Source: Xanthomonas sp. XNM01
GTDB lineage: Bacteria; Pseudomonadota; Gammaproteobacteria; Xanthomonadales; Xanthomonadaceae
Assembly: GCF_014851915.1 (NCBI RefSeq)
Contig: NZ_JACVAP010000002.1
Location: 558,001 to 622,000, forward strand
Direction of reading: 5' to 3'
Length of the DNA: 64,000 nucleotides
The notes under the pieces are model-generated. The model did no database searches. It had not been told where the DNA came from and was given only the letters and a program-made list of their open reading frames with translations. Positions 19,356 through 27,213 of the stretch are shown one piece after another. The position numbers and the translations under genes were made by a program. The stretch's first letter is position 1. Every line of letters starts with the position of its first letter.

Positions 19356-20126
19356 TCAGGCGGAAAGGGTACCGGCAAACACGCGGGTGTCGTAATCGAA
19401 ATCGACCAGACCATCGCGTGCGGTGGCGTCGAACAGGGCGCGCAGCGCCTCCAGCATCGGCGCGTGGCCGGGGTGGCCGGCCGGCGGCGCGTAGGAGGAG
19501 GACAGCAGACGCCCGCGCAGCGCGTCGAAATCCAGCCGCTGGCCGTGATCGAAGCGGGCCTTGCCGCGCAGGCCCTCGCCGAACCAGCGCTCCATCATCG
19601 CGTCGTCGCCGTAGCGCTCGGACACGCTGCTGTAGTCCAGGCCGTGCTCGAGCAGCAACTGCTCGTAGCCTTCGAGGAAGGCGCTGCCGGTGAGCCGGCG
19701 CGAGTTCCAGTAGATCGCGGCCAGGCCGCCGGGACGCAGGATGCGCGCCCATTCGGCCTTGACCGCCTGCTGGTCGAACCAGTGGAAGGCCTGCGCGGCG
19801 GAGACCAGGTCGACGCTCGCATCGGCCAGCGTGGTGGCTTCGGCACGGCCGTCCACCGCGCGGAAGCCGGCATCGCCGCCCAGCCAGCGCTCGGCCGCGG
19901 CGCGCATCGCCGCGTTCGGCTCGACCGCGGTCACCGGGTGGCCGGCGTCGAGGAACATCTTCGTGGAAATGCCGGTGCCGGCGCCGATGTCGGCCACCCG
20001 GGCGTCGGCGGCCACGCCCATCTCCCGGTGCAGCCAGTGCAGCAGGGCGGGCGGATAGTCGGGCCGGTAGCGGACATAGTCCTCGACCCGGTTGGAGAAG
20101 CGCGCGGTCGGCGAGAGATCCTGCAT
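19356..20126 (-). CDS. Class I SAM-dependent methyltransferase
   Basis: 256 residues. SAM-binding motif I is VADIGAGTGISTKMFLDAG, motif II includes VTAVEPNAAMR, and SAAQAFHWFD follows at the motif IV position, as in the UbiE/trans-aconitate-like methyltransferase_11 group. The C-terminal half (GYEQLLLEHGLDYSSVSERYG) resembles a common subfamily with unknown substrate. Start placed at the second of two ATGs (20126), which sits 7 bases after AGGA; the first ATG at 20132 is too close to it. Confidence 0.88.
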   Translation of the reverse strand: MQDLSPTARFSNRVEDYVRYRPDYPPALLHWLHREMGVAADARVADIGAGTGISTKMFLDAGHPVTAVEPNAAMRAAAERWLGGDAGFRAVDGRAEATTLADASVDLVSAAQAFHWFDQQAVKAEWARILRPGGLAAIYWNSRRLTGSAFLEGYEQLLLEHGLDYSSVSERYGDDAMMERWFGEGLRGKARFDHGQRLDFDALRGRLLSSSYAPPAGHPGHAPMLEALRALFDATARDGLVDFDYDTRVFAGTLSA

Positions 20127-20212
20127 CGGCATGTCCTGCGGGAGGCCGGCCCGGCCGGCGTGGTCCGCAAAGCGGCGCGGCGGCCCCGGTGAGGGAGCCG
20201 CCGCGCGTGGTC

Positions 20213-21745
20213 TTACAGGTCGAACTTGATGCCCTGGGCCAGCGGCAGCGAATCGGAGTAGTTGATCGTGTTGGTCTGGCGGCGCATGTAGACCTTCCAC
20301 GCGTCCGAGCCGGACTCGCGGCCGCCGCCGGTGTCCTTCTCGCCGCCGAACGCGCCGCCGATCTCGGCACCGGAGGTGCCGATGTTGACGTTGGCGATGC
20401 CGCAGTCGCTGCCGGCCGCCGACAGGAACTTCTCGGCCGCCTTCAGGTTCTGGGTGAAGATCGACGACGACAGGCCCTGCGGCACGCCGTTCTGCATGTC
20501 GATCGCCTCGTCCAGGGTCTCGTACTTCATCACGTACAGGATCGGGGCGAAGGTCTCGTGCTGGACGACCTCGTCGCTGTTCTTCAGGCCGGTGACGATC
20601 GCCGGCAGCACGAAGTTGCCGGCGCGGTCGATGCGGGTGCCGCCGGTGGCGATGGTGCCGCCGCTGGCCCTGGCCTTCTCGATCGAGGCCAGGAACTGCT
20701 CGACCGCCGCTTCGCTGTTCAGCGGGCCCATCAGGTTGGCCGCATCGGTCGGGTCGCCGATCTTGCCCTCGACCTGCTTGTAGGCCTTGACCAGGGTCTC
20801 GACCACGGTGTCGTACAGCGAGGCATGCACGATCAGGCGGCGGGTGGTGGTGCAGCGCTGGCCGGCGGTGCCGACCGCGCCGAACACGATGCCCGGGATC
20901 GCCAGCTTCAGGTCGGCGGTCTCGTCGAGGATGATCGCGTTGTTGCCGCCCAGCTCCAGCAGGCAGCGGCCCAGTCGGCGGGCGACCTTCTCGTTGACCA
21001 CGCGGCCGACCTGGGTCGAGCCGGTGAAGCTGATCAGCGGCACGCGGCGGTCGTCGACCAGCTTCTCCGACAGGGCGGTGCCGGCGTCGTTGATCAGGAA
21101 GAAGATGTCCGGGAAGCCGGCTTCGCGCAGCGCCTCGTTGCAGATCTTCATCGAGGCGATCGCGGTCAGCGGGGTCTTGTTGGACGGCTTCCAGATGCAG
21201 ATGTCGCCGCAGATGCCGGCCAGGAACGAATTCCATGCCCACACCGCGACCGGGAAGTTGAACGCGGAGATGATGCCGACCAGGCCCAGCGGCTGGTACT
21301 GCTCGTACATCCGGTGGCCCGGGCGCTCGGAATGCATCGTGTAGCCGTACAGCATGCGGCTCTGGCCAACCGCGAAGTCGGCGATGTCGATCATCTCCTG
21401 GACCTCGCCGTCGCCTTCGGGCTTGGACTTGCCCATCTCCAGCGCGACCAGCGAACCCAGCGCGTCCTTGTTCCGGCGCAGTGCGTCGCCGCACAGGCGG
21501 ATCGCCTCGCCGCGGCGCGGGGCCGGGGTGGTGCGCCACACCTTGAACGCCGCCTGGGCGCGGGCGACGACGGTCTCGTAGTCGGCCTCGGTGGTGGCCT
21601 CGACCGTGGCGATCACCTCGCCGGTGGTCGGGTTGGTCGGCGACAGCACGCCGGCGCCGGTGGCCTGCGACCACTGGCCTTCGCCGAGATAGGTGCCGGA
21701 ATTGGTGGCGCCGAGGCCCAGGGCCTGGAGCAGAGCAGCGGACAT
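20213..21745 (-). CDS. amaB: L-piperidine-6-carboxylate / aminoadipate-semialdehyde dehydrogenase (ALDH7 type)
   Basis: 510 residues, NAD-dependent aldehyde dehydrogenase of the antiquitin/ALDH7 branch, which oxidises alpha-aminoadipate semialdehyde in lysine catabolism. The catalytic Cys is in [11 protein letters not shown], the general base Glu in [10 protein letters not shown], and the ALDH7-specific C-terminal block [19 protein letters not shown] is present. SD AGGAGA stands 4 bases before the ATG. No other lysine-degradation gene is nearby, so the physiological role is inferred from the family. Confidence 0.88.
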   Translation of the reverse strand: MSAALLQALGLGATNSGTYLGEGQWSQATGAGVLSPTNPTTGEVIATVEATTEADYETVVARAQAAFKVWRTTPAPRRGEAIRLCGDALRRNKDALGSLVALEMGKSKPEGDGEVQEMIDIADFAVGQSRMLYGYTMHSERPGHRMYEQYQPLGLVGIISAFNFPVAVWAWNSFLAGICGDICIWKPSNKTPLTAIASMKICNEALREAGFPDIFFLINDAGTALSEKLVDDRRVPLISFTGSTQVGRVVNEKVARRLGRCLLELGGNNAIILDETADLKLAIPGIVFGAVGTAGQRCTTTRRLIVHASLYDTVVETLVKAYKQVEGKIGDPTDAANLMGPLNSEAAVEQFLASIEKARASGGTIATGGTRIDRAGNFVLPAIVTGLKNSDEVVQHETFAPILYVMKYETLDEAIDMQNGVPQGLSSSIFTQNLKAAEKFLSAAGSDCGIANVNIGTSGAEIGGAFGGEKDTGGGRESGSDAWKVYMRRQTNTINYSDSLPLAQGIKFDL

Positions 21746-21865
21746 GGAATCTCCTGATCGGATGCGGGCACGGAGGCCCGAGGCGCGCCGCGGGTGGGGG
21801 CGGCGGCGCAGGGAACGTGGCGCGATTCTATCAAAGCGGCATTGCCTGGCCGTGCGTGCCGGCCT

Positions 21866-21893
21866 TTGCCGGGCAGGACGTCCATGCGACAAT
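21866..21893 (+). promoter_or_regulatory. Promoter of tRNA-Arg
   Basis: TTGCCG (21866-21871), 16-bp spacer, GACAAT (21888-21893); the tRNA starts 12 bases further on. Same -35 style as the tRNA-Pro promoter in this window. Confidence 0.5.
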
Positions 21894-21904
21894 CCGCCGC
21901 CTGT

Positions 21905-21981
21905 GGCCCCGTAGCTCAGCTGGATAGAGCGGTCCCCTCCTAAGGGACAGGTCGTGCGTTCGAATCGCGCCGGGGTCACCA
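21905..21981 (+). tRNA. tRNA-Arg (anticodon CCT)
   Basis: 77 nt with encoded CCA (21979-21981). Acceptor GGCCCCG/CGGGGTC, D arm GCTC/GAGC, anticodon stem GTCCC/GGGAC with loop CTCCTAA giving anticodon CCT, T arm GTGCG/CGCGC around TTCGAAT. Reads the rare AGG codon. Such tRNA genes are frequent integration sites, but no integrase or att duplication is seen. Confidence 0.95.
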
Positions 21982-22332
21982 TTCTTCCAGGCGTGCAGCC
22001 GCTGCCGTGCCCCCTGGCCCGCCACTCCGGCGCGGCGAAGGCACTCCCGAGTCCTGTTGACCGTGCTGGCGACGTGCAGTCCCCTGCATGGCGCCGCGTG
22101 CAGCCCGTGCTGGCCCGATTCATGACGTGCGGATCCGCCGACATCCGACCTGGCACCATGCCCCGCGCATCTCGCGCGGGGAGCTGGTGCGACTGCGCCT
22201 GCCTGCGATGCAACCGGTCCGCGCAATGCGCTTGCGCGGATCCGTCAGGAGCGGGTCCGGGGACCGCCTGCCCACGGTCGCGGCAGGGCGGCGGACGCTC
22301 GTGCATCCGCCGCCCGCGTCGACCGTGTCGCC
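21982..22332. other. 351-bp non-coding gap with two strong inverted repeats
   Basis: Between tRNA-Arg and the chemoreceptor. CCCCGCGC/GCGCGGGG (22161-22181, loop ATCTC) and TCCGCGCA/TGCGCGGA (22219-22241, 7-nt loop) are perfect 8-bp stems without T tracts. They could end transcription of the convergent units or be recurrent genomic hairpins. No ORF with coding character is seen. Confidence 0.5.
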
Positions 22333-24573
22333 TCAGAACTCGGCCCAGTCCGTGTCGGCGAAGGCGACGGCGCTGGACGACGCACGCGGGACCGTTGCGG
22401 TGCGTGCCGGCCGGTGCGCGATCGCGGGTGCCGCCATCGATGGCTGCGGCCGGGTGGCGACGGGCGGCTGTTCGCGGGCCTGGCCGTCGATGCGGAACAC
22501 GGCGATGGCGGTAGCCAGGCCGGCGGCCTGTTCCTCCATCGCACGCGCCGCGGCGGTGGCTTCCTCCACCAGCGCCGCGTTCTGCTGGGTGGTCTCGTCC
22601 ATCTGGGTGATGGTCTGGTTGACCTGCTCGATGCCGGCGGCCTGTTCCTGCGAGGCCGCGGAGATCTCGGCCATGATGTCGGTCACCCGTTGCACCGAGG
22701 CCACCAGTTCGCCCATCGTCGCCCCGGCCTGCTGGGCCAGCGCCGAGCCGGTCTCGACCTTGCCGGTCGAATCCTCGATCAGGCCCTTGATCTCCTTGGC
22801 CGCCGTGGCCGAGCGCTGGGCCAGCGAACGCACCTCGGTGGCGACCACGGCGAAGCCGCGGCCCTGCTCGCCGGCGCGGGCCGCTTCCACCGCGGCGTTG
22901 AGCGCCAGAATGTTGGTCTGGAAGGCGATGCCGTCGATCACCGAGATGATGTCGGCGATCTTGCGCGAGGAGGCCTGGATGTCGGCCATGGTGGTGACCA
23001 CCTGGCCGACGACCTCACCGCCCTGGGCGGCAACCGAAGCCGCACCGATGGTGAGCTGGTTCGCCTGGCGGGCGTGGTCGGCGTTCTGGCGCACGGTGGA
23101 GGTCAGTTCCTCCATCGAGGCGGCTGTCTCTTCCAGATTGGCGGCCTGCTGCTCGGTGCGGCGCGACAGGTCGTTGTTGCCCGAGGCGATTTCGGTGGCG
23201 GCGGTGTTGATGGCCACGTTGGACTGCTGGATGCGGCCGACGATGCCGGTCAGCTGCTCGACGGTGGCATTGGCGTCGTCGCGCATCTTCGCGAACACGC
23301 CATGGAAATCGCCGTGCATGCGTGTGGTGAGATCGCCGGCGGCGATGGCCGCCAGCACCGACGACAGCCCCCCCAGGCTACGGTCGGCGCCGTCCATCAT
23401 CGCGTTGAGGTCGCCGATCATCAGGCGGAAATCATGCTGGAAGCGCGCCACGTCGCCGCGCTCGGAGAAGTCGCCGGCGGCGGCGGCTTCGGCCAGGCGG
23501 CGGATCTCGCCGTTGATCGCCAGCAGGCTGGCCTTGGCCGCATCCATGCTCTCGTGCAGCGTCGCGCGGCTGCCGGGCAGGCGCCGCGCGTCGCGGCGCA
23601 GGTCGCCGTTCGCATATTCGTTGAGCACGCTGATGGCATCGACGATCGCATCGAGGTGTTCGAACACCATCGCGTTCGTGCCGCGCGCCAGCTCACCGTA
23701 GACGCCGGGGAAGTTCTCGGGCATGCGATGGCCCATGTCCTCGGCGGCATGCAGCTGGATCATCCGGCCTGCCTCGTCCGAATACCGCTGCAGCAGCCGC
23801 ACCATGGTGTTGGTCGCCACGATCATCGCGGCCGGCTCGTCCTGGCCCTGGTCGACCGCCACCCGGCTCAGGTCGCCGCGGGCCACGGCCTCGATCGACG
23901 CCTGCACCCGCGCCAGCGGCGTGGTCAGGCTGCGGGTGATCGCCAGCGCCAGCAGCGTGCCCAGCAGCAGGCTGCCCAGCGCGACACCGACCACCAGGGC
24001 GGTCATCGTGCGGTCGATCCGCTTCATGTCGGCGGTGGCCGCGTCCACGTAGGTGCGCTGCAGCGCGATGGCCCGTTCGATGGCCTCGTTCCAGGCGTTG
24101 GCCGCGGTCCGGGCCTCGGCCACGGTCAGCTGCGCCGCGCCCGCGTAGTCGCCGGCCTGCATCAGGGCGGTCAGCTGCTGGTTGAGCGCACGGGCCGTCA
24201 GGCGCGCCTGGACGATGTCCTCGCGCGCCTGTTCCGCCACCGGGTCGTCGACCCGGGCGTTGGCCACCAGCACCTCCCAGATCTCGTCGTAACGGCGGAC
24301 CAGTTCCTTCATCGCCTCCAGGTCGCGCTCCAGCCCCTGGCCATGGTTGATCACCATCTCCCGGCGCAGCAGCAGCATGTCGTTGTTGAGGTGGAGCAGT
24401 TCGGTGAAGCGCTGCATGCGCACCATGTCCACGTTGACGACCTTGTGGAACTGGGCCTGCTGCTGGCTGTTGCTGTAGAGCGAGGCGGCGGCGATGCCCA
24501 GCAGCAGGCACAGCAGCAGACCGAAGGCGGCGGCGAGGCGCGCGCCCACCTTGAAACGGCGGAGGAAGTTCAT
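22333..24573 (-). CDS. Methyl-accepting chemotaxis protein with C-terminal CheR/CheB docking motif
   Basis: 746-residue transmembrane chemoreceptor. TM1 about 12-32, periplasmic four-helix-bundle sensor about 33-189, TM2 about 190-212, HAMP about 213-265, a further HAMP-like linker region to about 430, then the signalling coiled coil with the hairpin tip [20 protein letters not shown] and flanking methylation helices. The chain ends in a flexible Pro/Ala tail and DTDWAEF, which fits the aromatic-x-x-aromatic pentapeptide that tethers CheR and CheB in receptors such as Tar and Tsr. Start at MNFLRRF; the upstream frame is extra. Ligand unknown; no other che gene is nearby. Confidence 0.93.
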   Translation of the reverse strand: MNFLRRFKVGARLAAAFGLLLCLLLGIAAASLYSNSQQQAQFHKVVNVDMVRMQRFTELLHLNNDMLLLRREMVINHGQGLERDLEAMKELVRRYDEIWEVLVANARVDDPVAEQAREDIVQARLTARALNQQLTALMQAGDYAGAAQLTVAEARTAANAWNEAIERAIALQRTYVDAATADMKRIDRTMTALVVGVALGSLLLGTLLALAITRSLTTPLARVQASIEAVARGDLSRVAVDQGQDEPAAMIVATNTMVRLLQRYSDEAGRMIQLHAAEDMGHRMPENFPGVYGELARGTNAMVFEHLDAIVDAISVLNEYANGDLRRDARRLPGSRATLHESMDAAKASLLAINGEIRRLAEAAAAGDFSERGDVARFQHDFRLMIGDLNAMMDGADRSLGGLSSVLAAIAAGDLTTRMHGDFHGVFAKMRDDANATVEQLTGIVGRIQQSNVAINTAATEIASGNNDLSRRTEQQAANLEETAASMEELTSTVRQNADHARQANQLTIGAASVAAQGGEVVGQVVTTMADIQASSRKIADIISVIDGIAFQTNILALNAAVEAARAGEQGRGFAVVATEVRSLAQRSATAAKEIKGLIEDSTGKVETGSALAQQAGATMGELVASVQRVTDIMAEISAASQEQAAGIEQVNQTITQMDETTQQNAALVEEATAAARAMEEQAAGLATAIAVFRIDGQAREQPPVATRPQPSMAAPAIAHRPARTATVPRASSSAVAFADTDWAEF

Positions 24574-24865
24574 CGGGAAAGTCCTGGGAAGATCGGGATC
24601 GGGAGCGCGGCCTTGCCGGCTGCAGGCGGACATGCGCTCGCGCCCGTCACCGTCGCGGCAGCGGGTGAAGGCGCGGGATGTGGCCTGGAAACAGGGAGGC
24701 GCGGTGCGTCGTTCCGGGGCAGGAACGCGCTGGGGGGGGCGTGCGGGGGAAGGAACGTCTCAGTACATGGATGTGGCGCTGACGGTGGGTGCGGCCGACG
24801 GCCTGCGCGGCCGGCAGGCGCGGGAAGGGCCTCCGCCTGCCGTATCGGCGCCGCCCGTCATTTCT

Positions 24866-25305
24866 TCATTGGGATTTCGTTGAGGATCGGCGGGGCGGTT
24901 GCGCGCCCGACGCGTCTGAACGCTGGCTGCCGTGCCGGGGATCCCACTGCGCCAGGTGCAGCAGCACGCCACTGGGATCCCGGACGCAGGTGACCAGCGC
25001 ACCGTAGGGTTCCCGTTTCGGTGCGGCGATGCGTGCGCCGGGAAAGCGGCCGTCCGCGAGCAGCGCCGCGATGGCCGCATGGCAGGCGCTGGCGTCGCGC
25101 ACGCCGCTGTGCAGCATGCTGTTCCCGGTCCAGGCCTCGTCGTCGCAGGCCTGCAGAGAGAAGCGATGGCCGCGGTTGTGCAGCAGCGCCAGGCTGTCGT
25201 CCTGGTACTCCTCGTCCCAGCCCAGTGCGCGGTAGAACGCACGCGACAGTGCGAAATCGCGTGCGGCGACGAAGGGGCGGAGGTCGTCCAGGCGAGATCG
25301 ATCAT
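24866..25305 (-). pseudogene. VOC-family (glyoxalase/bleomycin-resistance fold) protein, frameshifted near start
   Basis: A frame encoding LDDLRPFVAARDFALSRAFY and further VOC-fold sequence (SLQACDDEAW, VRDPSGVLLHLAQWDP) runs to the stop at 24866 but has no ATG, GTG or TTG near its beginning. The good start, ATG at 25303-25305 with GGAG seven bases upstream, reads MIDLA and then goes out of frame; one extra C around 25290 would join MIDLA to LDDLRPF. So the gene carries a one-base deletion or the sequence has an error there. About 145 residues when repaired. Substrate unknown. Confidence 0.7.
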
Positions 25306-25323
25306 GACCGGACTCCGCATGGT

Positions 25324-26463
25324 TCAGGGGTGCTGGGACGCCGGGATGTCGCCGGCGCGCTCGGCGAACGGCCGCGCCAGCTGGACCAGCGACAGCAGGG
25401 TCTTGCCCGGCTCCTCGATCATCACCTCGTGCGCCGACTGCTCGAACCAGACCAGGTGCTTGGCCGGCGCCTGGACCCGGTCGAACCATTCGGCGGCGAG
25501 TTCGGACGACACATTGATGTCGTGGCGGCCCAGGAACAGCAGCAGTGGGCAGTCGAGCGCGCGCACGCCGCGCATGTCCATGGTCAGCACCTCGGTCAGC
25601 AGGTGCTCCATCGAAAAATCGTTGCCGGCCCAGACCTGGCGGACGTCGCTGTCGCGGTACTCGGGCGAGAGCGCGATTGCGGCGGCCTCGGCGCCGCCAC
25701 CGCGGCGGTTGTGGACCATCCCGCCGTAATGGTTGAGCCATCTGCGCTGGACCATCAGCGCCTCCAGCGGCACCGCCTCGCGTCCGGCCGCATAGGGCGC
25801 CAGCGCTTCCAGTTCGGCGATGGCCTGCGCGTTGCCGTCGGCGCGCGCGCGGGCCAGGGTGGCGGCCCAGCCGCGGCGCTCGCTCTCGGGGCCGTCGCTC
25901 AGCTGGCCGATGCCGATGTAGGCGTGCAGCCAGTCCGGGCGCCGCTGCGCCAGTTCCAGGCCGAGGTAGCTGCCCCAGGAATGGCCGAGCACGAAGATGC
26001 GCTCCTTGCCGAATTCCGCGCGCAGCCAGGCCACCATCTCCTCGGCGTCGGCGACCATCCGTCCCGTGGTCATCGTCGCGGCGACGGCCTGCGGATCGTT
26101 GTCCGCGTAGGTCTTGCCGGCGCCGCGCTGGTCCCACTGGACCACGGTGAAGTACTCCTCCCAGCCGCGCTGGAAGTACCAGCTGCTGGGCATCGCCACC
26201 CAGCCCGGGCCGCCGTGCAGCATCAGCAGCACGGGATTGCCGGCATCGTTGCCGCGGATCGAGACCCACTGCTCGATGCCGCCGATCCGCACCTGTTCAA
26301 GCCGTTCGATACCGTTGTCGCTGACCACCCTGCGCAGGTCGGCGATGATCGCGGTGGCCTCGGCACGCGAGGCCGGCTTCGGTGCCGGCGGCGTGATGGC
26401 GAAGGCCGGGACGGCCCACGCCAGGGCGAGCAGGGCGGCGATGCGGCAGGCGGCAAGGGGCAT
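25324..26463 (-). CDS. Exported alpha/beta hydrolase, proline-iminopeptidase-like (S33)
   Basis: 379 residues with a signal peptide (1-22, ending VPAFA). HGGPG forms the oxyanion motif and GHSWGS holds the nucleophile Ser; the acid Asp is in LGRHDINV and the catalytic His in SAHEVM. HGGPG plus GxSWG is typical of prolyl iminopeptidases and related S33 aminopeptidases or tripeptidyl peptidases. Localisation is periplasmic or extracellular. It ends 18 bp before the VOC start, so the two may be cotranscribed. Confidence 0.88.
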   Translation of the reverse strand: MPLAACRIAALLALAWAVPAFAITPPAPKPASRAEATAIIADLRRVVSDNGIERLEQVRIGGIEQWVSIRGNDAGNPVLLMLHGGPGWVAMPSSWYFQRGWEEYFTVVQWDQRGAGKTYADNDPQAVAATMTTGRMVADAEEMVAWLRAEFGKERIFVLGHSWGSYLGLELAQRRPDWLHAYIGIGQLSDGPESERRGWAATLARARADGNAQAIAELEALAPYAAGREAVPLEALMVQRRWLNHYGGMVHNRRGGGAEAAAIALSPEYRDSDVRQVWAGNDFSMEHLLTEVLTMDMRGVRALDCPLLLFLGRHDINVSSELAAEWFDRVQAPAKHLVWFEQSAHEVMIEEPGKTLLSLVQLARPFAERAGDIPASQHP

Positions 26464-26551
26464 GGGCCGATCCGGAGCAGGGCGGGTCCGCATGCTGGCC
26501 CGCCCTGCAGCCGGTGTCACGCTGCCACGCACGACGCGGCGGCGTGGCGCG

Positions 26552-27046
26552 TCAGCGCGGTCCGGCGTCGCCGGTCGCGGGTGGTGGCGCACGGTCGCAG
26601 GGCATCGCATCGGCGTCGCAGAAGGCCGCCGCCCGCAGCAGCTGCGCGTCGTCGAGCGGCGAAGGGCGCGCGACCGCGGCCTGGATCGGACCGGGCCCGC
26701 CGGTGATGCGGCCCAGCCCCTGCAGCCCTTTGCCGAGCAGGTAATTGATGCCCATGATCACGTAGCCGCCCTGCATGCTGACCTGTTCGGGCGACGGCGG
26801 CGGCCGCCACGCACGGTCGAAGCGGTTGGCCTCCAGCTCGACAGGGTTCCTGAACCGGTACAGATCCACCTCCTCTTCGTCCGGCTGCAGCGCACGGACC
26901 TCATCGAGCGTGGGGATCTGCGTCTGCGAGGCGGCGGCCTCCGGTGGGCGCGGAGCGTCCTGGGCGATCGCGGCACCGGCCAGCAGCAGTGCCGCGGCAG
27001 CGCCAGCGCGGCGCATGCCGCAATGAGTACGGGGGGAAGTCGTCAT
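26552..27046 (-). CDS. Secreted protein of unknown function
   Basis: 164 residues from ATG at 27046; a second ATG at 27016 starts directly at the signal peptide (MRRAGAAAALLLAGAAIA) and may be the real start. The mature part includes IPTLDEVRALQPDEEEVDLYRFRNPVEL, then YVIMGINYLLGKGLQGLGRI, a weakly hydrophobic stretch, and ends in a Pro-rich tail with two Cys. I recognise no family. Codon use is like that of its neighbours. Divergent from the helicase gene. Confidence 0.65.
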   Translation of the reverse strand: MTTSPRTHCGMRRAGAAAALLLAGAAIAQDAPRPPEAAASQTQIPTLDEVRALQPDEEEVDLYRFRNPVELEANRFDRAWRPPPSPEQVSMQGGYVIMGINYLLGKGLQGLGRITGGPGPIQAAVARPSPLDDAQLLRAAAFCDADAMPCDRAPPPATGDAGPR

Positions 27047-27150
27047 CCTGCCAGTGGCGTCCCTGTCGATGCCGGTGGGTGGGCGGCACGATAGCGTCAC
27101 CGCGGCCGCGATTGGTTGGTTTTCCGTTCTGCCGCCGCCGCATCCGTGCG

Positions 27151-27175
27151 CGCCGTCTCACCCGGTGAGACGGCG
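27151..27175. promoter_or_regulatory. Perfect 12-bp-arm palindrome upstream of mrfA
   Basis: CGCCGTCTCACC (27151-27162), one C, GGTGAGACGGCG (27164-27175). The arms are perfectly complementary. It lies 38 bp before the helicase ATG and 104 bp before the divergent secreted-protein gene, so it could be an operator for either or a leader hairpin. It does not resemble known xanthomonad LexA boxes. Confidence 0.5.
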
Positions 27176-27213
27176 TTCTGCTTGGATGCCTGCCCCGATC
27201 CCGATGTACACCG

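Noticed and set aside
19356-21674. Single 772-codon minus-strand frame spanning the methyltransferase and aldehyde dehydrogenase
   Set aside because: The first part is out of frame with the dehydrogenase; only the C-terminal methyltransferase portion from 20126 is real.
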